The notes under the pieces: model-generated
Seen by the model: the letters and a program-made list of their open reading frames with translations, nothing else
The model's database searches: none
Told to the model about the DNA's origin: nothing
Program-made: the position numbers and the translations under genes
NCBI GenBank assembly: GCA_046091905.1
Contig: JBJTCN010000083.1
Coordinates: 1 to 8,969, forward strand
Direction: 5' to 3'
Length of the DNA stretch: 8,969 bases
DNA from: ZLKRG08 sp046091905
Lineage (GTDB): Bacteria; Actinomycetota; Actinomycetes; Nanopelagicales; Nanopelagicaceae
Shown here: piece by piece, positions 1 through 6,422 of the stretch
Layout: every line of letters starts with the position of its first letter
How positions within the stretch are numbered: position 1 is the first letter of the stretch

Positions 1-1108
1 TGTTGCTGTCGTACATGCTTGAGTTGACTTTAGCCGTAACCCGATAAACAGAAGCTCCTGATGGTAAAGTTGAGAGAGACGCGAGATCAACCGAGAGATC
101 CCCCGTCTCTGGAATTGAAAAATCCTTTGTGCCCATCGAATCACCCCAGGCATCCGTTACCTCGACATTGACTTTGCCGGATTTTGGGGTCTCTTTTGAT
201 TTGCCGTCAGAAGCATCGAGGTATCGATTGAAATAGCCAACATCGAATCGACCTTGATCAACATAAGTGGCACGTAATGTGAGGAAATCCCCTGATTTAC
301 CACTTGAGTTCGAGAAAGGTTGCTTGAGCAACCAGACTCCGGGTGAGAGACCGTCAATTTTCCGGTTGCCACTGACTGAATTAAGAATTTCAGCATAATT
401 TTCCGGCGTGAAAACCTGTGAACCTGTTGTTTTCCATCTACTTTTGATTGCATCATTAACTCTAAGGAGCAAATCTTCTCCCAAAACATCGCTTAAGATC
501 TTAAATGCGAGTGTCGCAGAGTCATCGGAATAACTGCGACCTGAGCTTCCGCGACCACCATCCCCATAGTGATATTTGTTGTAATAGACACCGTTTACTC
601 TATCTTCTCCCGTGAAAGCCATTCGGTCATAAACCGAGGTATAAGTTCCATCAAGCAACTTCTCTATTCCGGCAGCATTGACCGCATATCCGACATTCAT
701 TTGACGCAACCATTGTGGCCCAAAATTTAAGTCATCCACGCCAAGATCATAAAAGAGATGCGCAGTTTCACGAATGTAACCGTTCACAAAATTGTTTGGA
801 ACGTTTAAGTCACAAGTATTGAAATCACCAGGCGTGTACCAACCAGTGTTCGTCGTTGGTTCCCATCCATGCCCTGAACTCTTAGAAGTGTCGTATTTCC
901 AAATCAATTCCTCGCTACCAAATGTAAAAGGAGCTCCCATAACAGAGACTAACTTGGGATATGCCTCGGCGTACATCTTTTTTGCCTGATCATTTCCGCA
1001 AGGAATGGTTCCTATAATCGTAAGCACGGGAGTCGGCGAATCTCCTATTGCGGGGAAAGAGAACAAGGACAAGCCCACGAGTATCATGAAAACCGTGAAC
1101 TTCTTCAC
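1..1108 (-). CDS. secreted zincin-like (peptidase MA fold) protein with altered metal site; 3' end outside window
   Basis: An uninterrupted frame runs from a GTG at 1108 to the left edge, giving 369 codons with no stop seen. An in-frame TAA lies eight codons upstream and no strong Shine-Dalgarno precedes the GTG. The GTG is chosen because it gives a classic Sec signal peptide: MKK, a hydrophobic run at residues 4-18, and probable cleavage near 20-25. Residues 111-140 have the layout of a gluzincin active site: R113-E114-T115-A116-H117, exactly 18 residues, then Q136 in a GPQWLRQ context where M1/peptidase-MA enzymes have PxWLxEG. A helical stretch (about 195-230, SYSDDSATLAFKIL onward) resembles the helices after that site in the fold. 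Residues after about 265 look beta-rich, perhaps an Ig-like domain. C37 and C99 could form a disulfide. Two expected zinc ligands (H113, E136) are replaced, so proteolysis is doubtful. The fold assignment is inference; the substrate or binding partner is unknown. Confidence 0.75.
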   Translation of the reverse strand, partial: MKKFTVFMILVGLSLFSFPAIGDSPTPVLTIIGTIPCGNDQAKKMYAEAYPKLVSVMGAPFTFGSEELIWKYDTSKSSGHGWEPTTNTGWYTPGDFNTCDLNVPNNFVNGYIRETAHLFYDLGVDDLNFGPQWLRQMNVGYAVNAAGIEKLLDGTYTSVYDRMAFTGEDRVNGVYYNKYHYGDGGRGSSGRSYSDDSATLAFKILSDVLGEDLLLRVNDAIKSRWKTTGSQVFTPENYAEILNSVSGNRKIDGLSPGVWLLKQPFSNSSGKSGDFLTLRATYVDQGRFDVGYFNRYLDASDGKSKETPKSGKVNVEVTDAWGDSMGTKDFSIPETGDLSVDLASLSTLPSGASVYRVTAKVNSSMYDSN

Positions 1109-1190
1109 GCCATTAAGTTTGTACCAGAATTACCATTCATTCAAGAGATCACCGGCAAGCAAGATTCCAGTTGCTGGGACTTGGCTGGTG

Positions 1191-1209
1191 CTGTCGCATT
1201 TCTGTCGCA
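1191..1209. repeat. short direct repeat CTGTCGCA, two copies
   Basis: CTGTCGCA occurs at 1191-1198 and again at 1202-1209, an 11-bp period (about one helical turn). It lies in the non-coding stretch upstream of the secreted-protein gene on the minus strand. It could be a tandem regulator site, but an 8-mer pair can arise by chance and nothing else supports a function. Confidence 0.25.
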
Positions 1210-1275
1210 CGAACAGACTCAAACGCACTGAAAAGTTCTTAATTATCCTAAATCCAACATATGCTTAGTTAGTTA

Positions 1276-1298
1276 CTTTGAGCGTAATAAGCTCAAGG
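1276..1298. repeat. 8-bp inverted repeat abutting the tRNA remnant
   Basis: CTTTGAGC (1276-1283) can pair with GCTCAAGG (1291-1298) around a 7-nt loop, with one G-T pair. No T-tract follows on either strand, so it is not a convincing intrinsic terminator. It overlaps the first two bases of the tRNA remnant. The rest of the 188-nt gap between the secreted-protein start and this tRNA (1109-1296) contains no credible gene and no clear promoter. Confidence 0.3.
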
Positions 1299-1359
1299 GG
1301 CAGTAGCTCAGTTGGTTAGAGCCCCGGACTCATAATTTGGTCGACGTCGGTTCGAGCCC
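1297..1359 (+). tRNA. truncated tRNA remnant, anticodon CAT (Met/Ile2 type), 3' end missing
   Basis: A canonical tRNA 5' portion is readable. The 5' acceptor strand is GGGGCAG (1297-1303). The D-stem GCTC/GAGC (1306-1309, 1319-1322) encloses AGTTGGTTA. The anticodon stem CCGGA/TTTGG (1324-1328, 1336-1340) has two G-T pairs, with loop CTCATAA and anticodon CAT at 1331-1333. A 5-nt variable loop follows, then 5' T-stem GTCGG and T-loop TTCGAGC (1346-1357). After about 1359 the structure fails: the 3' T-stem reads CCAAG where about CCGAC is needed, and no complement to GGGGCAG (CTGCCCC) follows. The sequence has by then become the dinG fragment. As written it cannot fold into a mature tRNA, so this is a pseudogene or an assembly join. 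CAT alone does not separate elongator Met, initiator and Ile2. Confidence 0.7.
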
Positions 1360-1819
1360 AAGCATGTAGCCGTTTGGCATCTTTTTCGAGATAAGTTGCT
1401 TCTAGCAATACTTCGCCATCGGGATCTGGTTCTTCGGAATTCATTTTCTGTAAGCAAATGTAATTTCCAACGCCTTTGTAAATTCCATAAGTAATCTCGC
1501 GGCCCAATTCCTTTTCCAGAGCTGGAACAACTGCTGGCAAATCTCTCTCAACTAATTGGCGTTGCAGAGCCAAAGTTGCAGTTGCGATTAAGACTTTACG
1601 TCCGTGAACAAGCGATGGAACCAAATACGCCAAAGATTTTCCGGTACCTGTACCAGCCTGCACCATTAAGTGGTGGCGATCAGTGAGCGCGTTAGCCACC
1701 GACTCGGCCATTTCAATCTGACCCTCTCGCGGTGCACCACCAATTGCTGCAACTGCCGCATCTAGCGCAGATCGCACCTTTGCAGATAGATCGCTCACAT
1801 TCTTTGCTGGGCCACCCAT
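1316..1819 (-). pseudogene. dinG: 5' fragment of DinG-family ATP-dependent DNA helicase (truncated)
   Basis: The 167-codon frame begins like an actinobacterial DinG/XPD-type superfamily 2 helicase. It has a GGAPREGQ Q-motif-like segment (27-34), Walker A AGTGTGKS (55-62), motif Ia ATATLALQRQL (80-90), and KGVGNYICL with C122, which matches the first cysteine of the family's Fe-S cluster. Full DinG proteins run to roughly 650 residues or more. Here the similarity stops after LHAWAR (151-156), and the last 11 residues plus the stop are antisense tRNA sequence. The DEAH box, the remaining Fe-S cysteines and the whole second motor domain are absent, so no helicase activity is expected. The ATG at 1819 has no clear Shine-Dalgarno. 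The frame stays open further upstream, and a GTG eight codons in is an alternative start. Identity as DinG-like is firm; truncation by deletion versus assembly error is unresolved. Confidence 0.85.
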
Positions 1820-1856
1820 AGGGGCACAGTAGCGAAACTCAATGACTTCGCCGCGA

Positions 1857-1885
1857 TAGTCACCGTTAATTAAATCGTATAGGAT
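1857..1885 (+). promoter_or_regulatory. candidate promoter for lldD (TAGTCA - 17 nt - TAGGAT)
   Basis: A TAGGAT -10-like hexamer (1880-1885) lies 17 nt after TAGTCA (1857-1862; four of six match TTGACA), in the gap between the divergent dinG fragment and lldD. Transcription would start near 1892, upstream of the ribosome site at 1897-1905. The reverse strand of the same spot reads TACGAT (1879-1874), so the -10 region might serve both directions. The call rests on pattern only. Confidence 0.4.
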
Positions 1886-1896
1886 TTGGCAATTAC

Positions 1897-1905
1897 GAAA
1901 GGTGG
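1897..1905 (+). promoter_or_regulatory. ribosome binding site deciding the lldD start
   Basis: GAAAGGTGG sits 7 nt before the TTG at 1913. No comparable site precedes the in-frame TTG at 1886, and the predicted transcription start (~1892) lies after that codon. Both points favour 1913 as the true start. Confidence 0.5.
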
Positions 1906-1912
1906 GCGCGTT

Positions 1913-3178
1913 TTGACGAAGAAGAACGTGAAACGTCAGTTTCCTAAAATTAGTGAGCTCGCTCCTCTGCTGCGTTTTGCGCTCCCCTCGCTTCCTTCTC
2001 GGAAGAAGCGTTTAGCAAAAGCGATAACTATTTGGGATCTTCGCGAAATCGCCAAACGCCGCACACCTACTGGTCCTTTTGATTACACCGACGGCTCTGC
2101 CGAATCTGAATTAACGCTAGATCGTGCACGCCGCGCCTTTCTAGATTTGGAATTTCGTCCCAATATTCTGCAAGATGTTTCAAAGGCGTCTCTAGAATGT
2201 GAAGTGCTCGGAGAAAAATTTGCCATGCCTGTTGGTATTGCGCCAACCGGCTTTACCCGCATGATGCATACCGAAGGTGAAATTGCCGTTGCTCGCGCTG
2301 CTGCCAAATTTGGAATTCCATTCTCGCTCTCAACTTTGGGAACAACGACTATTGAAGATGTGGTCGCCGCATCTCCTGACGGAACAAATTGGTTTCAGTT
2401 GTACATGTGGAAAGATCGCGATGCCAGCATGGAGCTGGTTCGTCGCGCCCAAGACGCAGGTGTAAGAAATTTACTTTTAACAGTTGATGTCCCAGTTGCA
2501 GGAGCCCGTTTGCGCGATGTTCGAAATGGTTTAACTGTTCCTCCACGGCTAACCGGCAAAACTTTAATTGATGCAATTCCGCGACCTGAATGGTGGATCA
2601 ACTTTTTAACTACTCCCGCGATCACTTTTGCCACAATGAAAAATTGGAAAGGTACCGTCGCCGAACTACTAGATTTTATGTTTGATCCAACGATGACTTT
2701 TGAAGATCTCAAATGGATCCGAAAACAATGGGATGGCCAATTAACAATCAAGGGTATCCAAACCGTTGAAGATGCCAAGAAAGCGGCAAAGTATGGAGCC
2801 GATGCGATTATTTTATCCAACCACGGTGGTCGCCAATTAGATCGCGCACCTGTTCCTTTACATCTCTTAGTTGATGTCAAGAAGGAGCTAAAGAAAGATT
2901 TAGAAGTCCATATCGACACCGGAATTATGCATGGCGCAGATATTTTGGCCGCGATCGCCCTAGGCGCAGATTTCACATATATCGGACGCGCCTATTTATA
3001 TGGCTTGATGGCAGGCGGCCAACAGGGCGTCGAACGTGCGCTAACAATTTTGCGCACCGAAATGGTTCGCAACATGAAACTCCTGGGAGTTAGCTCACTT
3101 GAAGAACTTGAACCAAAACATGTACGTCTCTTGCCTACAAATGCAGGACTTGGCTCACTACCTAGAGGAAATAAATGA
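1913..3178 (+). CDS. lldD: FMN-dependent L-lactate dehydrogenase, LldD2-like
   Basis: Oxidises L-lactate to pyruvate with FMN, passing electrons to the respiratory chain (family knowledge). From the TTG at 1913 the protein has 421 residues, and its MTKKNVKRQ start fits the family; the longer frame from TTG 1886 is less likely. Alpha-hydroxyacid oxidase hallmarks run in order: FDYTDG near residue 50, APTGFTRMMHTEGE near 115, WFQLYMWKDRD, DVPVAGARLRDVRNG, IKGIQT with the FMN-contacting Lys, SNHGGRQLD with catalytic H304 and substrate-binding R307, and DTGIMHGADI followed by GRAYLYGL. The DTGIM variant and the overall sequence recall mycobacterial LldD2, rather than mycofactocin-linked MftD. The stop overlaps the next ATG (ATGA), so the FAH hydrolase is translationally coupled. 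That hydrolase is expected to release L-lactate, which explains the pairing. Confidence 0.9.
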   Translation: MTKKNVKRQFPKISELAPLLRFALPSLPSRKKRLAKAITIWDLREIAKRRTPTGPFDYTDGSAESELTLDRARRAFLDLEFRPNILQDVSKASLECEVLGEKFAMPVGIAPTGFTRMMHTEGEIAVARAAAKFGIPFSLSTLGTTTIEDVVAASPDGTNWFQLYMWKDRDASMELVRRAQDAGVRNLLLTVDVPVAGARLRDVRNGLTVPPRLTGKTLIDAIPRPEWWINFLTTPAITFATMKNWKGTVAELLDFMFDPTMTFEDLKWIRKQWDGQLTIKGIQTVEDAKKAAKYGADAIILSNHGGRQLDRAPVPLHLLVDVKKELKKDLEVHIDTGIMHGADILAAIALGADFTYIGRAYLYGLMAGGQQGVERALTILRTEMVRNMKLLGVSSLEELEPKHVRLLPTNAGLGSLPRGNK

Positions 3179-4035
3179 AGATCGCCCGTATCGGAGCCGC
3201 AGGGAATGAGAAACCGGTTGTAATTGATGGTAACCATGCAATTGACGTTAGCTTACTCGTCAGCGATTGGAACCGCACTGAACTTGAGAATGGTGGTTAC
3301 GAGAAAGTTGCTAAGGCAGACCTTTCGACCCTCGTGCGGACTCCCCTAAATGGAGTTCGTTTTGGTTCTCCTGTTGCTCGACCTACAAAAGTAATCTGCG
3401 TGGGGCTTAATTACATCGGCCACATCGCCGAGACCGGTGCAGATACACCTAAAGAACCAGTAATTTTTATGAAGGCACCTGATTCTGTTGTAGGACCTAA
3501 CGATGACATCGTAATTCCACCAAACAGCACTGCTACTGATTATGAAGTTGAACTAGCAATTGTTATCGGAAAACGCGCGCTTTATCTCGATTCGCCAAAA
3601 GATTCGGCATCACACATCCTTGGCTACACAATTTCGCAGGATGTTTCCGAACGCCACTGGCAAATTGAACGCTCTGGCCAATGGGTGAAAGGTAAATCTT
3701 TCCCAACTTTTAACCCAATCGGTCCGGTAATCGTTTCGGAAGACGCAATAGATGCGCACAACTTGCGCCTATGGTGTGAAGTCGATGGTGTTATGAAGCA
3801 AGATTCGAATACCAATGATTTGCTATTTGGAATCGACCATATCGTTTGGTACATCAGCCAATTTATGGAGCTTTTTCCAGGCGATGTAATTAATACGGGA
3901 ACTCCATTTGGAGTGGGCCTAGGCTTTAAACCACCGATTTATCTACACGCTGGTCAAAAGATCCGCACCGGTATTGATGGAATCGGTGAGATCCAAAATA
4001 ATTGCGTGGCGTTTCAAAATAAATTACTTAGGTAG
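3175..4035 (+). CDS. fumarylacetoacetase-fold hydrolase, probable 2,4-diketo-3-deoxy-L-fuconate/L-rhamnonate hydrolase
   Basis: A 286-residue FAH-family enzyme, starting at the ATG that overlaps the lldD stop by 4 nt. The N-terminal ~70 residues form the small domain (MKIARIG start). The catalytic core has GLNYIGHIAETG (H83, E86 as the usual catalytic pair), DYEVELAIVIGK with metal ligands E124 and E126, SQDVSERHWQ with third ligand D156, KGKSFPTFNPIGP (K172, K174) and NTGTPFGVGLG near the C-terminus. Members of this size cleave C-C bonds in 2,4-diketo acids or decarboxylate oxaloacetate-like acids. Beside a lactate dehydrogenase, SDR, lactonase and 6-deoxyhexose mutarotase, the best fit is hydrolysis of 2,4-diketo-3-deoxy-L-fuconate (identical to the L-rhamnonate-derived compound) to pyruvate and L-lactate. 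The substrate is inferred from context. Its last 12 nt overlap the convergent SDR gene. Confidence 0.85.
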   Translation: MKIARIGAAGNEKPVVIDGNHAIDVSLLVSDWNRTELENGGYEKVAKADLSTLVRTPLNGVRFGSPVARPTKVICVGLNYIGHIAETGADTPKEPVIFMKAPDSVVGPNDDIVIPPNSTATDYEVELAIVIGKRALYLDSPKDSASHILGYTISQDVSERHWQIERSGQWVKGKSFPTFNPIGPVIVSEDAIDAHNLRLWCEVDGVMKQDSNTNDLLFGIDHIVWYISQFMELFPGDVINTGTPFGVGLGFKPPIYLHAGQKIRTGIDGIGEIQNNCVAFQNKLLR

Positions 4036-4815
4036 ATCAAAGATCGCAAGCGTGCTGGTAAAGCCGCCATCAATCTGAATATCCGTCCCTGTTACAAAAT
4101 CTGACGCGCTAGATGCAAAGTAAGTTGCGATACCTGCAAAATCCGCTGGGGATCCCCAACGACCTGCCGGTGTGCGAGATAAGACATGCTCTGGCAACCC
4201 TGGCACAGCGCGTGTAACTGAAGTCATCTCGGTAACAATCCAACCTGGCAAAATAGTATTTACTTGAATATTGTCCGCGCCCCAAGCTGCAGCAAGAGAT
4301 TTACCAAGTTGCACCACGGCACCTTTGGTTGCGGAATAAACTGGCGCAACTCCTAAACCCTGCACGCTGGTAAGTGAGCCGATCAAAATGATTTTGCCTC
4401 CCCCGCGTTTCTTCATCTCAGGGTAGACAAGTTGCGCACAATTAAAAACCGCTTTGAGATTAACATCGATAATCTCATCAACAATCTCATCGGTGTACTC
4501 CTCAGGGCGCATCCGGATATTCACACCAGCGTTAGCGATCAAAATATCAATCCCGCCAAAGTCTGCAACGGTCGCTTTAATCGCTGCCACTAAATCTTCG
4601 CTGGATTTAACATCTACTTCATAAGATTTTGCTTTTGCACCGAGCGCTGCTAATTCGGCAACTGCGGCGGCGCTCTTTTCGTTACTGCGTGCCCAAATTG
4701 CAATATTGGCTCCGGCGGCTGCTAAGCCTTTGGCGCAGCCCAACCCGATGCCACCGTTGCCACCAGTTATTACTGCAACTTTTCCGGTGAGATCAAAGAG
4801 TTGGTTAGAGGTCAA
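4024..4815 (-). CDS. SDR-family NAD(P)-dependent dehydrogenase, probable 2-keto-3-deoxy-L-fuconate/rhamnonate 4-dehydrogenase
   Basis: A classical short-chain dehydrogenase of 263 residues from a TTG at 4815. That start lies 11 nt inside the end of the upstream Gfo/Idh gene, has AGGCG a few bases upstream, and gives the normal N-terminus MTSNQLFDLTGKVAVITGG. A longer in-frame reading from 4920 would only add antisense-like sequence overlapping the neighbour. Motifs: cofactor loop TGGNGGIG (17-24), NAG (95-97), N119, and catalytic S147, Y160 and K164 in the YSATK box, then PGWIVTEM and the C-terminal IDGGF. This is a complete active-site tetrad. In non-phosphorylated L-fucose and L-rhamnose pathways an SDR oxidises C4 of the 2-keto-3-deoxy acid, feeding the FAH hydrolase encoded convergently next door. 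L-fucose 1-dehydrogenase is an equally known SDR role, so the exact step is not settled. Last gene of the minus-strand operon. Confidence 0.87.
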   Translation of the reverse strand: MTSNQLFDLTGKVAVITGGNGGIGLGCAKGLAAAGANIAIWARSNEKSAAAVAELAALGAKAKSYEVDVKSSEDLVAAIKATVADFGGIDILIANAGVNIRMRPEEYTDEIVDEIIDVNLKAVFNCAQLVYPEMKKRGGGKIILIGSLTSVQGLGVAPVYSATKGAVVQLGKSLAAAWGADNIQVNTILPGWIVTEMTSVTRAVPGLPEHVLSRTPAGRWGSPADFAGIATYFASSASDFVTGTDIQIDGGFTSTLAIFDLPK

Positions 4816-5881
4816 CGGAAACGCCTGAATCCATTGACTTATAGAGCGCCTCCACCATTTTGAGAGTGCCAATATTGTCAGCAACCGATGCGCGAAGCGG
4901 TGCATCGGTCGAGATTGCATCCATTACCGAACCCATAGTTCCAATAAATGCATCAGGGAACCAACGAGTCGTAACTGGATACGGCATCCATCCATCAGTT
5001 GGAACAACTTGTGAATTAACTTCTAAAGTGTCCACTCGCCCATTTGGATAGTCATAGAGCAACCCTAAGGTGCCCCGAATCGAACCTCTATCGCCATCAA
5101 TTCGATATTCAGCGTAGTTATCACCGCCGCGATTTACATGGTTGGCATGAACAAGGGAAGTTACGCCACTTTGATATAACGCCGTTGAAATCGTGCGCGT
5201 TTCACCTTTTGGAAACTGACCAGCAGTACGCCCAGCAGCACAAAATACGGTCTTGGCATCACCCAAGAACCAGCGGATTAAGTCATGATAGTGAATAGAG
5301 TGCAACATAACTTCTAAGCGCTCAAGATCTTTCGCCCACGGCCAAAGCTCCCAAGGGGTAATCAAATTTACATTGATGGAAAAGTTGCTGACCGTTCCGA
5401 TCCAACCGAGCTCAACCATTTTATGCGCCGCTGCTACACCTTCTTCAAAGCGCAGTTGCTGATTGACCCCAGCGATGATGCCCGCGTCCTTAGCTTGTTT
5501 AACCATCGCCTCGCCAGCGGCAACGGTTGTGGCAAATGGTTTTTGCGCCAAGATATGTTTCTTGGCTGCCGCCACTTGCCCAAAGATTTCAGGTTGAGCC
5601 GCCGCCGGAACAGCGATATCTACAATTTCAACTGCTGGGTCACCGAGGAGTTCCGTCAGCGATTTATAAACTGTAGGAATTCCGTGACGTTTTGCCACAT
5701 CTTCGGCCTTTGCGTGGTCAGTATCAAATATTGCTACGACTTCGAGTCCGGCTTTTTTATATGCCGGAAGATGCGCCCCATCAACAATTCCACCAGCGCC
5801 GCAAATACCTATTTTTCGCCTATTTTCAGGCTTTACTTCTAGTTTTACCGCTTCTGCAACTTCTCGAAATTGATCGATCAT
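4805..5881 (-). CDS. Gfo/Idh/MocA-family sugar dehydrogenase
   Basis: A 358-residue NAD(P)-dependent oxidoreductase. The ATG at 5881 overlaps the stop of the MaoC reading frame (ATGA) and is preceded by AAGGA at good spacing. After a ~20-residue leader comes the Rossmann segment KIGICGAGGIVDGAHLPAY (23-41), then IFDTD at the end of the second strand. The conserved catalytic Lys is in AQKP (K114; the usual EKP has Glu replaced by Gln). A HSIHYHDLIRW segment (194-204) carries the His/Asp cluster, H197 matching the usual catalytic His. The C-terminal half is the alpha/beta substrate domain, with GDRGSIRGTLG near 265-275. Family members oxidise sugars or inositols or act on nucleotide sugars. In this operon the likely job is C1 oxidation of a 6-deoxy-L-sugar to its lactone, the substrate of the lactonase two genes upstream of MaoC/CaiB. 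That role is inference. Confidence 0.85.
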   Translation of the reverse strand: MIDQFREVAEAVKLEVKPENRRKIGICGAGGIVDGAHLPAYKKAGLEVVAIFDTDHAKAEDVAKRHGIPTVYKSLTELLGDPAVEIVDIAVPAAAQPEIFGQVAAAKKHILAQKPFATTVAAGEAMVKQAKDAGIIAGVNQQLRFEEGVAAAHKMVELGWIGTVSNFSINVNLITPWELWPWAKDLERLEVMLHSIHYHDLIRWFLGDAKTVFCAAGRTAGQFPKGETRTISTALYQSGVTSLVHANHVNRGGDNYAEYRIDGDRGSIRGTLGLLYDYPNGRVDTLEVNSQVVPTDGWMPYPVTTRWFPDAFIGTMGSVMDAISTDAPLRASVADNIGTLKMVEALYKSMDSGVSVDL

Positions 5882-6411
5882 GATTGTTCCTTGCCTTCAG
5901 CTTTTAGGTTTTCTGCTTGTGATGTGCGATAAAGAACAGTCTGCAAGTGCTCGGTGTAGAGAACAAGTTCTTCATTATCTGCGCGGAAAATTTCGTAGCT
6001 GACTTTAAAGAGACCCATATTCTCGTACTTCGGAGTTTTCTCTAGCAAGGTGCGCATTCCATAAATTGTGTCCCCGATAAACGTTGGTTTGATAAAGCGC
6101 AGTTTGTCGTAACCGTAACTAAAAGTATTGACATTATTGTGGGCAAAAAGTCCAAGTCCATAGCTAAATACCATTGCACCTGGCACTAAGCGTCGCTTGA
6201 ACAGTCCGTGCTCACGTGCCCAGATATCGTCGCCAACCTATGGATGCATATCAAGAACCAGTGAGTTAAAGAGCATTACTTCGCCTTCAGAGATGGTACG
6301 ACGAAGCGAACGATCAACTTCGCCTACTTGATAATCTTCATAGAGCTTTACATCCTGATTCCAGATCGGAATTTCATAGCGAGCTTTTGGGTCTGGATTT
6401 GGATTTTTCAT
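5878..6411 (-). pseudogene. MaoC-type enoyl-CoA hydratase with an in-frame amber stop at codon 58
   Basis: From the ATG at 6411 (AGGAG 5 nt upstream, 11 nt after the CoA-transferase stop) the frame is continuous in similarity for 177 codons, apart from a TAG at 6240-6238 (codon 58). Both sides are MaoC-like with no frameshift: TISEGEVMLFNSLVLDMHP (39-57) before the stop, and VGDDIWAREHGLFKRRLVPG after it, with a hot-dog-fold C-terminal half. The family hydrates 2-enoyl-CoA or dehydrates 3-hydroxyacyl-CoA. One base change (to CAG, AAG, TAT or TAC) restores the frame, so this is a very recent nonsense mutation or a base-call error. A GTG at 6186 could start a 102-residue C-terminal piece, which would lack the D54 motif. 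Aligned to the family D-x-N-P-x-H box, D54 is kept but Val59 sits where the catalytic His normally lies. The ATGA coupling to the Gfo/Idh gene is kept. Confidence 0.8.
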
Positions 6412-6422
6412 ATCTACTCCTC

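Noticed and set aside
157..489. 110-codon minus-strand frame with an ATG start
   Set aside because: It lies in a different frame inside the signal-peptide-bearing secreted protein, which runs open across the whole of 1-1108; its translation has no family features.
1005..1268. Plus-strand frame spanning the start region of the secreted protein and the gap before the tRNA
   Set aside because: It is antisense to the signal peptide, low in complexity, and has no ribosome site or recognisable domain.
1297..1380. Functional tRNA or integrase attachment site
   Set aside because: The 3' T-stem and acceptor strand are missing, no integrase gene is visible, and no repeated tRNA 3' end is found in the window.
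1886..1912. TTG at 1886 as start of lldD
   Set aside because: It falls upstream of the predicted transcription start, has no ribosome site, and adds nine residues not expected in the family.
4816..4920. N-terminal extension of the SDR from an ATG at 4920
   Set aside because: The added residues are Arg/Trp-rich, unlike any SDR leader, and come from the overlapping Gfo/Idh gene; the TTG at 4815 gives the normal length.
5423..5842. 139-codon plus-strand frame opposite the Gfo/Idh gene
   Set aside because: It is a shadow of the well-supported dehydrogenase on the other strand, with no domain features.
6238..6240. Amber codon read as pyrrolysine or by programmed readthrough
   Set aside because: Nothing nearby suggests a recoding signal, and pyrrolysine use would be exceptional in this group; mutation or base error is simpler.
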